DNA of 64,000 nt from Bradyrhizobium erythrophlei. Its GTDB lineage: Bacteria; Pseudomonadota; Alphaproteobacteria; Rhizobiales; Xanthobacteraceae. The notes beneath the pieces are model-generated. The model ran no database searches and was not told the origin of the DNA. It worked only from the letters and a program-made list of their open reading frames with translations. How positions within the stretch are numbered: the stretch's first letter is position 1; each line of letters begins with the position of its first letter. The stretch covers positions 4,993,001 through 5,057,000 of the forward strand of contig NZ_LT670818.1 of NCBI RefSeq assembly GCF_900129505.1. The letters run 5' to 3'. Of the stretch, positions 26,770-35,572 are shown one piece after another. Position numbers and translations under genes: made by a program.

Positions 26770-27268
26770 ATGACTTATCAATACTGCAGTCAATCCGCTT
26801 GTCGGCGCCTTACGCTGGTCCGGCCTGCTCGCAGACGATCTCGACTACCACATCGTTCGCGCTTCGATGGTGATCATGTTTCTCTTCTTCGGTTACCAGA
26901 AGTGGTGGGCCTATGAGGCCGAGCGGCTCGTTCCCTTCATCAGCAATGGTCCGCTGATCTGGTGGCTCTATCCTGTGTTCGGCCATCAGGGCGCGAGCTG
27001 GTTCTTAGGGGGCGCTGAGTGGACATTCGGCTCGCTCTTGTTCGCCGGGTTCTGGGACAAGCGGCTCGGTATCCTCGGCGCCGCCGGTTCGACCGCGACC
27101 TTCATCGCCACCGTCACGATCATCCCATTCATGCCGGATGGCTGGGACCCTGCGGCCGGATTTCCGGCGATGACGGGCAACGTCCCCTCCCTGATGAAGG
27201 ACGTCGTGCTGCTGGCCGTGTCGCTCTATCTGTTGAAGCAGGACGTGGTGCGCGTTACCCAGCAATGA
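26770..27268 (+). pseudogene. DUF417 (YkgB/RclC-like) membrane protein, start region frameshifted
   Basis: From 26780 the DNA encodes NTAVNPLVGALRWSGLLADD and then a protein nearly identical to the intact copy at 33538, but the ATG at 26770 is in another frame and a TGA directly precedes the good frame. One or two bases were gained or lost at about 26773-26778. The first in-frame ATG is at 26867, which would drop ~37 residues but keep most membrane segments (WWAYEAERLVPFISNGPLIW and on). RclC-type proteins help bacteria resist reactive chlorine. The shortened form might be made; I class it as damaged. Confidence 0.75.
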
Positions 27269-27285
27269 TCCTGCGCAAATCAAAT

Positions 27286-27320
27286 AGCCGTCGGCAAGCA
27301 ACGGCTTGCCGGCGGCTTTC
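27286..27320 (+). terminator. intrinsic terminator after the CMD/DUF417 pair
   Basis: A 14-bp stem with one mismatch (AGCCGTCGGCAAGC against GCTTGCCGGCGGCT) encloses a 4-base loop and is followed by TTTC. It begins 18 bp after the DUF417 stop, so read-through into the signalling genes should be low. Confidence 0.65.
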
Positions 27321-27848
27321 TGCAAGTGGAACCGGGCCCGCGGCTGGCGCGAACTTGCCGACTGTGGCGCAAGATCATATGGTGCCTGCCGCTGTTGCGA
27401 ATGTGACTTTGGGCCTGATTTGACCTCCGGTTTTCGCCCGGGGTGTTACCCGCTGATGGGTGGAGACCTTCGTTCGCCGCCGGTTCCGCGCGAAGAAACC
27501 TCGGCTTTCCCATCTAGCAGTTCCGCCTCGCACGGATGTCCGGGATGCCGACGCAAGAGCGCATGAATGGTCACCGAGATTTGCAGGCCAAGGGCGTACT
27601 TTGCTTTGGCCCGTTGGCGCGAGCGGTAAAGCTGCGAGATTCTTCGCGACGCCTTTCGCAATTCCGTTCGAGTGCCGAGGTTCGTCGCGATTCTTGGACC
27701 GCTCTGCCGCCGATGGAATGTTTCTGCCTTTTGCGCAATCGACAGACGACTTTTGGCAGTGATAAAGGTCTGATACGATCATGCCTTGGTGTGATCAGGC
27801 GCAGCGACGCGACCTGATATTGAGAAGCTGTCCGCTGGGCGCAGGCTA
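27321..27848. other. 528-bp gap without a recognised gene
   Basis: Open frames on both strands here have no recognisable motif and overlap one another. Near its end (27777-27796) is an imperfect inverted repeat GATCATGCC-TTGGTGTGATC, 53 bp before the response regulator gene. A related CCTTGGT core lies at 31711 in the opposite orientation. Confidence 0.4.
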
Positions 27849-28478
27849 ATGGTACAAGGATCGAACGACAGGCCGGTTGTTCATATTGTCGATGACGATG
27901 AATCGTTGCGGGCTTCCCTTGAGAGTCTGTTTCGCTCGGTCGGAATACAGACTCGGACCTACGGATCGGCGAGCGAGTTCGTCGACGCTGCCAGGACCGA
28001 TGCCCCGGGATGTATCGTACTTGACGTGCGGCTGCCGGGGACAAGCGGACTTGATTTCCAGGACCAGCTCATTGGCCTCGGTATTCGATTTCCTGTCATA
28101 CTAATCACCGGTCATGGCGATATACCAATGTCGGTTCGCGCCATGAAGAAAGGCGCGGTGGACTTCCTGCCCAAGCCCTTTCGCGATCAGGATATGCTCG
28201 ACGCGGCGGCCGCGGCAATTGAGCGAGACCGAAAGCGCCGCGCCGAATCAGGCGACACCGCACGTCTCGCCGAAAGCTTCGCGACGCTAACGCCGCGCGA
28301 GCAGCAAGTGATGATGCTTGTGACCACAGGGAAGATGAACAAGCAGGTGGCAGGAGACCTCGGCCTGAGCGAGGTGACCGTCAAGATTCATCGCGGCGCA
28401 GCAATGCGAAAAATGGGTGCACGCACTCTTGCCGATCTGGTCCGGATGGCCGATGCGTTGAAAACCATGGAACCCTGA
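27849..28478 (+). CDS. FixJ/NarL-type response regulator with LuxR helix-turn-helix
   Basis: This 209-aa regulator has a receiver domain with the acidic pocket DDDE (15-18), phospho-acceptor Asp59 (VLDVRLPG) and the conserved Lys in FLPKPF, then a LuxR HTH (TPREQQVMML to KIHRGAAMRKM). Together with the single-domain regulator and PAS kinases downstream it makes a FixLJ-like signalling set. Phosphorylation would promote dimerisation and DNA binding. Its target genes are unknown. Confidence 0.93.
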   Translation: MVQGSNDRPVVHIVDDDESLRASLESLFRSVGIQTRTYGSASEFVDAARTDAPGCIVLDVRLPGTSGLDFQDQLIGLGIRFPVILITGHGDIPMSVRAMKKGAVDFLPKPFRDQDMLDAAAAAIERDRKRRAESGDTARLAESFATLTPREQQVMMLVTTGKMNKQVAGDLGLSEVTVKIHRGAAMRKMGARTLADLVRMADALKTMEP

Positions 28479-28591
28479 CTGGCGGTTCCTCATACCTGAG
28501 TCTGATTACAAGACGCGGTCGCGCATGTGACTAATGTCGCATTCGCCCCGCGACTCAGCGGCGATGCTCGGAATATTTCAAGGACGGCCGG

Positions 28592-28960
28592 ATGCCTGTG
28601 ACACGAAAAATTTCCATCGTTGATGACGACGATTCGATGCGCACCTCACTCATGGATTTGGTCCGTGCGCTCGGTTATGATGCTCGCGGCTTTGCTTCGG
28701 CTGAAGATTTTCTGGCGCATGGGGATGCCGAAAGTTTCGCGTGCATGATCACCGACATTCAGATGCCTGGAATGAGCGGGATCGACCTTAAAGAGCACCT
28801 GACTGCACAACAATGCTCTCTGCCGGTGATCATGATCACCGCCCGCCTTGAGCCCGGTCTTGAAGAGAAGGCTTTCGCGAGCGGTGCAATGTGTTTTCTC
28901 AAGAAGCCAATTGAATCGGAAATACTTGTAGGTTGTCTGGAGAGGGCGCTGAAAAGTTAG
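28592..28960 (+). CDS. single-domain response regulator
   Basis: At 122 aa it is a receiver domain only: DDDD near residue 11, phospho-acceptor Asp55 (ITDIQMPG), and Lys in FLKKPI. It has no output domain, so it could act as a phosphate sink or competitor for the adjacent kinases, or by protein contact. It lies between the LuxR-type regulator and the large PAS kinase. The 290-bp gap to the kinase suggests a separate promoter. Confidence 0.9.
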   Translation: MPVTRKISIVDDDDSMRTSLMDLVRALGYDARGFASAEDFLAHGDAESFACMITDIQMPGMSGIDLKEHLTAQQCSLPVIMITARLEPGLEEKAFASGAMCFLKKPIESEILVGCLERALKS

Positions 28961-29250
28961 AGTTAGCCCTTCAATGCGACTTCTGCGGATGATGCGCCAG
29001 GAGCAAAACGGATAACGGGCGGGGTGCTCGGCCGTTTTACCTTGCTTTTTCCACGAGTTGTGCGCTCGGTTTTACCCGAAATGCGGGCCCAGCAGGGTCA
29101 GCCCAAGGTTCAAGGTCGCAGTAGCAAGCTGGTGGCCGTTGCATTCGGAATGAAATAGCGCGATTGTTAGGCTGTCGATTGCATACCGGTTCGTTTGAGC
29201 GCCATGCGGAGCCGGCAGGAAGCTTGAGCGCTCGCATCGAGAATCGTCCC

Positions 29251-31656
29251 ATGAGCGGCTTTGAGCAACTCGGGAAAATAGTGACGAATTCGGGCGGGCT
29301 GTTGCAGCGGACCGTTGGCGATCTTCGCACCTTGCAGGCAAGTACGCTGTTGGTACCGGAGACGCTATGGACGGAAAAGCGGACCACGAACTACCGCTAC
29401 CTGTTTGCGCTTTGGCTCGTTGGCGGTGCCATGATCGCGCTGGTGACCTGGGTCGGCTTTGAACTCGACCTCAAGCCAAGGGTCGTTGTCCCGATCTACT
29501 TGATTGTAATCGTTCTGCTCTCTCTGCTGGACAGCTTCATTTCGTCAGTCATCTTCTCGTTGATGGTCGCCGGCTGTCTCGACTATTTCTTCTTCGAGCC
29601 GATTTTCACGTTTCAGATCTGGGACGTGCAAGATTGGCTCACTCTGATCGCATTTTTTTTCACTTCGCTCGCAATCACGGGGTTGGTAAGGCGGGTCCGC
29701 CAGTTCGGCGAAGTGCAAAGCCAACAGGCGCGGCTTCTCGATCTCACCCACGACGCCGTATTCGTCAAAGACGTGAACAATGTGGTTCGATACTGGAATC
29801 GGGGCGCCGAAGAGCTTTATGGTTGGAAACGAGGCGAGGCGGCCGGCAAGATCACCCATGATCTGCTAAAAACGGTCTTTCCGGCTCCGCTCACTGACAT
29901 CGATCAAATCTTGTCACGCACCGGCCGCTGGGAAGGCGAACTTGTCCACACGACGCGTACGGGCGAACGAGTTACTGTTGAAAGCCGGTGGTCCCTGCAG
30001 AGGGACGCGGAGGGAAAACCGATCGGTACGCTGGAGAGCAATACCGATATCACCGAGCGCAAGCGGGCCGAAACCGCGCTGCGGCGAATGCAGGAAACCT
30101 TCCTCGCCGAAGCACAAAACCTGAGCCACACCGGCAGCTTCGGCTGGAACGTGTCGAGCGGCGAGATTTTTTGGTCCGACCAATGCTACAAGATTCTTGG
30201 GTACGACCCCGCGAGCAAGCCCTCCATCCAGATGGTGCTCGATCGCGTCCACCCCGATGATATTGCGGCCGTCGGACGGGCCGTCGAGCATGCTGCGGAG
30301 AAGAAACAGGACTACGATTTTGAGCACCGGCTGTTGATGCCTGACGGCTTGGTCAAGCATCTTCATGTCGTTGCGCACCTTGTTAAAGATGAGCGCCGCG
30401 GGTTTCAGTTCATGGGCGCAGTCATGGATGTAACCGAGCGCAAGGCTGCCTATGCGGCGTTGGAGCAGAGCGAGCAACAATACCGCAGACTGTTTGATCA
30501 CATGCCTATTTCGCTTTGGCAGGTCAATGTCCGCGGATTGCTCGAAATGTTCAAGGACGTAGCAGGCGCGGGCGTGGTCGACTTTCCTGCCTATCTCGAC
30601 GCTCATCCCGAGTTCGTGCTGAACGCGATCGAAGTCATGGTGGTCGAGGAAGTTAATGGCATTACCGTAAAGATGTTCGGCGCCAAGGATCGGCGCGAGC
30701 TGCTCGGGCCTGCGACGCACTTCTGGCAAGCGCGACCGGACACGATCCGCCGGACGCTGGAAAGCCGTTTCCGCGGCGAGACGACATACGAGGAAAAAAC
30801 GCAGGTCAATACGCTAGACGGGCGCGTGATCGACGTGCTCTTCACGGCCACGCGGACTGACGTCGGCGTCGATCTCATTGCGCTCGTTGATCTGACCGAT
30901 CTTGCCCGGGCTCAGGAGGAACTCCAACAGATCCAGGCGAAGTTTGCGCATGCTGCGCGAGTTTCAACGTTGGGAGAGCTAACTGCTTCGATCGCCCACG
31001 AAATCAATCAACCCCTTGGCGCCATTGGCGCCAGTGCTGATGCGGGACTACGCTGGCTTAATCGGCCAGCGCCCGATTTCGACGAAGTGCGCTCGTCGCT
31101 TGAGCGGATGAATGCCGACGCGCGGCGCGCATCGGAAATCATCGCCAGGATCCGCTCGATGGCCGCCCGGCGGCCACCAGAGCGCGTGTTGGTGTCAATT
31201 GACGATCTGATCAGCGAGGTGTTGCAGTTTCTGCGGCACGAAGCGCAATCCCGTCGCGTGACGGTGTCGTACCATGGTGCGGCCGCGGGTCCGAAAGTGC
31301 TCGCCGACCGCACCCAACTACAACAGGTTGTCGTCAATCTAGTGGTCAATGCATTGCAGGCGACAGCACAGGCGCCTGCCATCGACCGTAAAATAGCTAT
31401 TTCCACGGAAGCGGTTGATGCCGCAACCATGCGCTGTACCGTCGAGGACAGCGGCCCTGGTATCAAGCCGGAGCATCTTTCCCGCCTGTTCGACAGTTTC
31501 TTCACGACAAAGGAGGGGGGCATGGGCATGGGCTTGTCGATCTGCCGGTCGATCGTTGAAGCGCATGGTGGCCGGAGCGGCGCGGACAACAACTCGATCC
31601 ACGGCGGCGCCCGGTTCTGGTTCGAGCTTCCCGCTAAGGACGCTGCTCAAACTTAA
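29251..31656 (+). CDS. membrane sensor histidine kinase with DUF4118 and PAS domains
   Basis: At about 801 aa it has hydrophobic segments near residues 45-130 resembling the KdpD/DUF4118 sensor, then three PAS-like domains (around 150-270, 280-400 and 410-540). The HisKA site H583 is in IAHEINQPLG, and the C-terminal HATPase carries VVNALQAT, EDSGPGI and GMGMGLSICRSI. This is the FixL/DctB-like HK4 type. An earlier start at 29164 is possible; neither start has a strong ribosome site. The input signal cannot be read. It likely phosphorylates the receivers encoded upstream. Confidence 0.9.
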   Translation: MSGFEQLGKIVTNSGGLLQRTVGDLRTLQASTLLVPETLWTEKRTTNYRYLFALWLVGGAMIALVTWVGFELDLKPRVVVPIYLIVIVLLSLLDSFISSVIFSLMVAGCLDYFFFEPIFTFQIWDVQDWLTLIAFFFTSLAITGLVRRVRQFGEVQSQQARLLDLTHDAVFVKDVNNVVRYWNRGAEELYGWKRGEAAGKITHDLLKTVFPAPLTDIDQILSRTGRWEGELVHTTRTGERVTVESRWSLQRDAEGKPIGTLESNTDITERKRAETALRRMQETFLAEAQNLSHTGSFGWNVSSGEIFWSDQCYKILGYDPASKPSIQMVLDRVHPDDIAAVGRAVEHAAEKKQDYDFEHRLLMPDGLVKHLHVVAHLVKDERRGFQFMGAVMDVTERKAAYAALEQSEQQYRRLFDHMPISLWQVNVRGLLEMFKDVAGAGVVDFPAYLDAHPEFVLNAIEVMVVEEVNGITVKMFGAKDRRELLGPATHFWQARPDTIRRTLESRFRGETTYEEKTQVNTLDGRVIDVLFTATRTDVGVDLIALVDLTDLARAQEELQQIQAKFAHAARVSTLGELTASIAHEINQPLGAIGASADAGLRWLNRPAPDFDEVRSSLERMNADARRASEIIARIRSMAARRPPERVLVSIDDLISEVLQFLRHEAQSRRVTVSYHGAAAGPKVLADRTQLQQVVVNLVVNALQATAQAPAIDRKIAISTEAVDAATMRCTVEDSGPGIKPEHLSRLFDSFFTTKEGGMGMGLSICRSIVEAHGGRSGADNNSIHGGARFWFELPAKDAAQT

Positions 31657-31812
31657 CTGCCGTCACCACTTTGAATCGTCTGGCCCAGCCGATCGGCTGG
31701 ATCTTTGATACCAAGGTGTTACTCCGACATTCGCTTGGGCAATAGGCCAAAAGCCACCGGATGGATAATCCTCCTCACCAGCACGGACTTCAATCGTGGG
31801 TGGAGGTTGGTT

Positions 31813-32655
31813 ATGACCGAGCAAGTTTTTGCGGGTTTTGGAGATCAAAGCGGCGCTTTCCAGTCAAGTGACGACCATATCGGAACGGAAGAACGCAACA
31901 AGAGTTTCCGGGCAACAGCTGGCGCGACGCGACCGGTATCTTGGAACATGACGGCCTCTGCTAGGCCGCACGGAGACTCGAACTTCGAGGCGGTGCTGCT
32001 CGCCATGGCCGGGCACGATCTCCGGCAGCCACTGCAGGTCATTCAAAGCGCTCACGAACTCCTGGGGCTTGGGGTCCGAACGAGTTCCGAACTGCGCTAT
32101 TTGCGGTCCGGTCAAAGCGCGATCGACCGGCTTAAGGAGCAACTGGAGCAGATCCTGACTGCGCTGCGCGTCCGAGAGTGCTCGAGGCGTCTTGAGCTCA
32201 CGCCTGTACGCGTCCATCAGGTCTTGCGGCGGGCTTGCCGCGAGAATGAACAGGCCGCGCTGAGCAAGGGTGTGAGCATCCACGTGGTTTCCAGCGACGC
32301 CACGATACTGAGCGATAGCCTGCTTCTCGGCGCCGCCCTGCGCAATTTGGTCAGCAATGCAATCAAGTACACCCAACCAGGAGGTCGCATCCTTGTTGGC
32401 TGCCGGCACTCCCGTTCGGGGATCCGGATCGATGTGTACGACACGGGCACTGGAATTCCCGGTGAACAAATTCCGAGGATCTTCGAAGCGTTCACCCGCC
32501 TCGATCCCGCACAATGCGACGGCCTCGGCATCGGTCTCTTCATCGTGCGCCAGGCGCTCGGAATTCTGGGCCACCGCATCGACGTCGCCTCCACTCCCTG
32601 CCGCGGGTCTCGCTTTTCCATTTTGGTCGCGCGCGCGAAAAGGGCGCGCAACTAG
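31813..32655 (+). CDS. soluble sensor histidine kinase
   Basis: This 280-aa protein has a HisKA domain with phospho-acceptor His68 (MAGHDLRQPLQ) and a HATPase domain with LVSNAIKYT, VYDTGTGI and GLGIGLFIVRQAL. The first ~50 residues are polar and unlike known sensors, and no membrane segment is present. It resembles the kinase core of hybrid sensors, cut down to the catalytic part. GGAGG before 31813 supports this start over 31705. It closes the signalling cluster and precedes the operator-bearing CMD2 region. Confidence 0.88.
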   Translation: MTEQVFAGFGDQSGAFQSSDDHIGTEERNKSFRATAGATRPVSWNMTASARPHGDSNFEAVLLAMAGHDLRQPLQVIQSAHELLGLGVRTSSELRYLRSGQSAIDRLKEQLEQILTALRVRECSRRLELTPVRVHQVLRRACRENEQAALSKGVSIHVVSSDATILSDSLLLGAALRNLVSNAIKYTQPGGRILVGCRHSRSGIRIDVYDTGTGIPGEQIPRIFEAFTRLDPAQCDGLGIGLFIVRQALGILGHRIDVASTPCRGSRFSILVARAKRARN

Positions 32656-32735
32656 GAGGAAATTATCATGGGCAATCCCGACACAATCAGCTCCAGACAA
32701 CGGGATTGGCAGCTCATTTACGGCAAAAGCTTCCC

Positions 32736-32750
32736 ATTCCTCATCGGAAT
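32736..32750. promoter_or_regulatory. palindromic operator ATTCC-N5-GGAAT (site 5)
   Basis: A perfect repeat lies 90 bp before the CMD copy 2 gene. The following GAATGATATCGCTCCGCC matches the extended element beside LysR copy 1. Confidence 0.72.
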
Positions 32751-32840
32751 GAATGATATCGCTCCGCCGCGTCTGCCGCCGCGTCGGGGAATGGATGATG
32801 GTGCGGCCATGGTTTTGGTGCTCAAAAGAGGAGAACGGAA

Positions 32841-33416
32841 ATGATCAACGGATTCACACTTCACGAGACCGCCACTGCGCCACCAGCCTCTGCCGAGATC
32901 CTGAACGGCATCCAGAAGGGCTGGGGCTTCGTGCCCAACCTGCACCGCATCCTCGCCGAGAGCCCGGCGGCGCTCGAGGCCTACAGCACGCTCTGGGGCA
33001 TTGCCGAGAAGACGGGTTTCACGCCGCAGGAGCGCAACATCGTCTATCTCGCGATCATCTACGAGAACGAGTGCACCTATTGCATGGCGGGTCACACCAA
33101 CCTCTCGCGCGCGGCGAAGGTTGACAATGCGGCGATCGCGGCAGTCCGCGAAGGCCGTCCGATCGCCGACTCGAAGCTCGAGGCGCTGCGCCAGTTCGCT
33201 GCAAAAGTCACCCGACAGCGCGGCGTGGTGAGCCAGGCCGACGTCGCTGCCTTCAAGGCCGCGGGCTATGACAATCGGGCCGTGCTCGACGTGCTCGTTC
33301 TCGCCGCGACCAAGCTGATCTCCAACTATACCAACCACCTTGCCGACACACCGAACGATTCCTTCATGAAAGGCGCCGAGTGGACTCCGCCCGGCAAGCT
33401 CAAGCCCGCCGCCTGA
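32841..33416 (+). CDS. carboxymuconolactone decarboxylase/AhpD-like peroxidase (copy 2)
   Basis: This 191-aa protein has ENECTYCMAGH, with C78, C81 and H85 at the same positions as in copy 1, though the rest differs strongly, so the two belong to different subfamilies. It should act as a thiol peroxidase of the AhpD type. AGAGGAG precedes the ATG. It is followed by a hairpin, a short leftover of the copy 1 3' end and then the intact DUF417 gene. The operator at 32736 places it in the LysR regulon. Confidence 0.9.
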   Translation: MINGFTLHETATAPPASAEILNGIQKGWGFVPNLHRILAESPAALEAYSTLWGIAEKTGFTPQERNIVYLAIIYENECTYCMAGHTNLSRAAKVDNAAIAAVREGRPIADSKLEALRQFAAKVTRQRGVVSQADVAAFKAAGYDNRAVLDVLVLAATKLISNYTNHLADTPNDSFMKGAEWTPPGKLKPAA

Positions 33417-33429
33417 GCGGCGTCAGAAA

Positions 33430-33457
33430 GCCGCCCTCGCTTCGCTGCGGGGGCGGC
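33430..33457 (+). terminator. hairpin after CMD copy 2
   Basis: A GC-rich stem (GCCGCCC with GGGCGGC, extended by CGC/GCG pairs) starts 14 bp after the stop. There is no T-run, so it may be a weak terminator or an mRNA-stabilising structure. Confidence 0.4.
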
Positions 33458-33465
33458 GTGGTCCG

Positions 33466-33537
33466 ACACTGAAATCGACTTCCCCGCGGTCGCGTGAAGC
33501 GACTGCATGTCGACGCTTGAAACAAGGAGTTACGACA
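33466..33537 (+). repeat. leftover 3' end of CMD copy 1 before the second DUF417 gene
   Basis: The bases read GAAATCGACTTCCCCGCGGT and run on through GCGACTGCA and GGAGTTACGACA to the DUF417 ATG. They match the end of the CMD gene at 26705-26769 and its spacer. Only the last few codons (IDFPAVA) remain. This indicates that an ancestral CMD1-DUF417 block was duplicated and its CMD1 part replaced by CMD2. Confidence 0.7.
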
Positions 33538-34095
33538 ATGAACGCGATTCTCAATACGGCAATCAGTCCATTGGTCCTGATCCTGCGCCGGTCCGGCCTG
33601 CTCACCGAGGATCTCGACTACCATCTGGTCCGCGCATCGATGGTGCTCATGTTTTTCTTCTTCGGTTACCAGAAGTGGTGGCCATATGAGGCGGAGCGGC
33701 TCGTGCCCTTCATCAGCAACGGTCCGCTGATCTTCTGGCTCTATCCCGTGTTCGGCCATCAGGGTGCAAGCTGGTTTCTCGGTGTTTCCGAATGGACATT
33801 CGGCGCCCTTCTACTTGCGGGGTTTTGGGACAAGCGGCTCGGAATTCTGGGTGCAGCCGGTTCGACCGCGACCTTCATCGCGACCGTCACGATCATTCCT
33901 TTCATGCCTGACGGCTGGGATCCCGCGGCCGGATTTCCGGCAATGACCGGCAACGTCCCGTTTCTGATGAAGGATGTCGTGCTGCTGGCGGTCTCGTTCT
34001 ATCTGTTGAAGCAGGACGTGGTGCGCGTCACCCAACATCAACCGGCCGTGCGGCGCTCGAAGGCCGCGGGTCTCGTTCATTCCGGACAGGAATGA
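33538..34095 (+). CDS. DUF417 (YkgB/RclC-like) inner-membrane protein
   Basis: This intact 185-aa protein has about four hydrophobic segments, including SMVLMFFFFGYQKWW, and the family-typical PFISNGPLIFWLYPVFG and TIIPFMPDGWDP. RclC of E. coli belongs here and protects against reactive chlorine; the family is often linked to AhpD-like genes, as here. Its last codons contain the operator palindrome at 34079, and its C-terminal tail (about 18 residues) is not present in the first copy. Confidence 0.85.
   Translation: MNAILNTAISPLVLILRRSGLLTEDLDYHLVRASMVLMFFFFGYQKWWPYEAERLVPFISNGPLIFWLYPVFGHQGASWFLGVSEWTFGALLLAGFWDKRLGILGAAGSTATFIATVTIIPFMPDGWDPAAGFPAMTGNVPFLMKDVVLLAVSFYLLKQDVVRVTQHQPAVRRSKAAGLVHSGQE
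34079..34093. promoter_or_regulatory. palindromic operator ATTCC-N5-GGAAT (site 6)
   Basis: It lies inside the last codons of the DUF417 gene, 155 bp before the GST operon, and continues GAATAATATTGCC as in the extended element of sites 3, 5 and 7. Confidence 0.7.
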
Positions 34096-34248
34096 ATAAT
34101 ATTGCCCCAGGGCGGCTGCCGCCGACGCCGGCGGATGCGCAAGTTTGAAGCTGAAGCCGCCGCCTGACCGCGACCGAGGCCGCCCCTTGCCACCGGCAGG
34201 GGCGGGGCCCGGGGCCTCGCACCTGGCGGACAAGCAGAGGAGACGGAA

Positions 34249-34953
34249 ATGATCGACCTTTACTACTGGCCTACGCCGAACGGCCACAAGATCACGATGT
34301 TCCTAGAGGAAGCGGGATTGGACTACACGATTCATCCGGTGGACATCAGCGCCGGCGATCAGTTCAGGCCCGACTTCCTTGCCATCTCGCCGAACAACCG
34401 GATGCCGGCGATCATCGATACCGCACCGTCCGACGGCGGCGAACCGATCCCCGTGTTCGAGTCGGGCGCCATCCTGTTGTACCTCGCCGAGAAGACCGGC
34501 CGCTTCCTGCCGAACAGCGTCCGCGGCCGCAAGACCGCGACGGAATGGCTGTTCTGGCAGGTGGGCGGGCTGGGACCGATGGCCGGACAGAACCACCACT
34601 TCGGCGTTTACGCGCCGAGCAGGATTCCCTACGCGATCGAACGCTATGTGAGCGAGACGAACCGTCTCTACGGCGTGCTCGATCGTCATCTCGAAAGCCG
34701 CAGGTTCATCGCCGGCGACGACTATACCATCGCTGACATGGCTTCCTATCCCTGGGTCGTTCCCTGGAAGCGTCAGCAGCAGAATCTGGACGACTTCCCG
34801 AACCTGCGGCGCTGGTTCGACATCGTGCGCGCGCGCCCCGGAACGCAGCGGGCCTACGCCAGAGGCGAGCCGTACTCGGGCCGTCCCGCCGTCACCGAGC
34901 AAGGGAAGAAGATCCTGTTCGGACAGACCGCCGCAAGAGTGCCGGCAGTCTGA
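34249..34953 (+). CDS. glutathione S-transferase (YfcG/Nu-like)
   Basis: This 234-aa protein has an N-terminal thioredoxin-fold domain with TPNGHKITMFLEE and the glutathione gamma-Glu site (VFESGAILLYLAEK), then an all-helical C-terminal half (GDDYTIADMASYPW). YfcG-type enzymes use Thr/Asn residues rather than a Tyr for thiol handling and show disulfide reductase activity. GGAGA precedes the ATG. It heads an operon of five genes with small gaps. Conjugation or reductive removal of electrophiles fits the context. A GC-rich hairpin (34178-34207) lies in its leader. Confidence 0.92.
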   Translation: MIDLYYWPTPNGHKITMFLEEAGLDYTIHPVDISAGDQFRPDFLAISPNNRMPAIIDTAPSDGGEPIPVFESGAILLYLAEKTGRFLPNSVRGRKTATEWLFWQVGGLGPMAGQNHHFGVYAPSRIPYAIERYVSETNRLYGVLDRHLESRRFIAGDDYTIADMASYPWVVPWKRQQQNLDDFPNLRRWFDIVRARPGTQRAYARGEPYSGRPAVTEQGKKILFGQTAARVPAV

Positions 34954-35005
34954 CGACAACGAGCCACAAATCTGCCGACGTTCATTTTGCGTGTTGGAGG
35001 CTAAA

Positions 35006-35572
35006 ATGACAACGACGTCTTCATCGAAGCAACAGCAGGCGCCCGAGCGCCGTTCCATCGATCAGAGCAAGATTGCTTATCAAAAACCCCAGCCCACCGG
35101 CATGGTGCCGGATGTATTCGTCGGCTCCGCGCTGGAACTTGACGGCGACGAACGTGAATGGGTGCCGCAGTCGCCGACCGTCGCGTTCAGGCCGCTCGTG
35201 CTGAACGTGACCCAGGGCTACTACATCAACATCCTGCGGGTCCGGTCCTCGGGCGTGCTGTCGCGTCACCGCCATTCCGGACCGGTGCACGCCTTCACGC
35301 TGCGCGGAAGATGGCGCTACCTTGAGCATGACTGGATCGCGACGCCTGGCGACTATGCCTTCGAGCCGCCCGGCGAGACGCACACGCTCGTCGTTCCGGA
35401 TGACGTCAAGGAGATGGCCACGCTCTTTCACGTGACGGGTGGATACACCTATGTCGATCCCTACGGCGAGGCGCTCGGATACGAAGATGTTTTCACCAAG
35501 CTCGAGCACGCGACCAGGCACTATGAAGCCGTCGGGCTCGGCAAGGACCATGTGAAGAGGATCGTCCGATGA
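35006..35572 (+). CDS. cupin dioxygenase-like protein (2,4'-dihydroxyacetophenone dioxygenase family)
   Basis: This 188-aa single cupin has a metal-site pattern HRHSGPVHAF in motif 1 (two His) and PGETHTLVV in motif 2 (Glu and His). Relatives are iron enzymes that cleave the C-C bond of aryl ketones or acetylacetone. The start at 35006 is preferred to a TTG 15 bp earlier because GGAGG lies 6 bp before it. Its stop overlaps the next ATG, so it is coupled to a hydrolase. Substrate assignment is inference. Confidence 0.82.
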   Translation: MTTTSSSKQQQAPERRSIDQSKIAYQKPQPTGMVPDVFVGSALELDGDEREWVPQSPTVAFRPLVLNVTQGYYINILRVRSSGVLSRHRHSGPVHAFTLRGRWRYLEHDWIATPGDYAFEPPGETHTLVVPDDVKEMATLFHVTGGYTYVDPYGEALGYEDVFTKLEHATRHYEAVGLGKDHVKRIVR

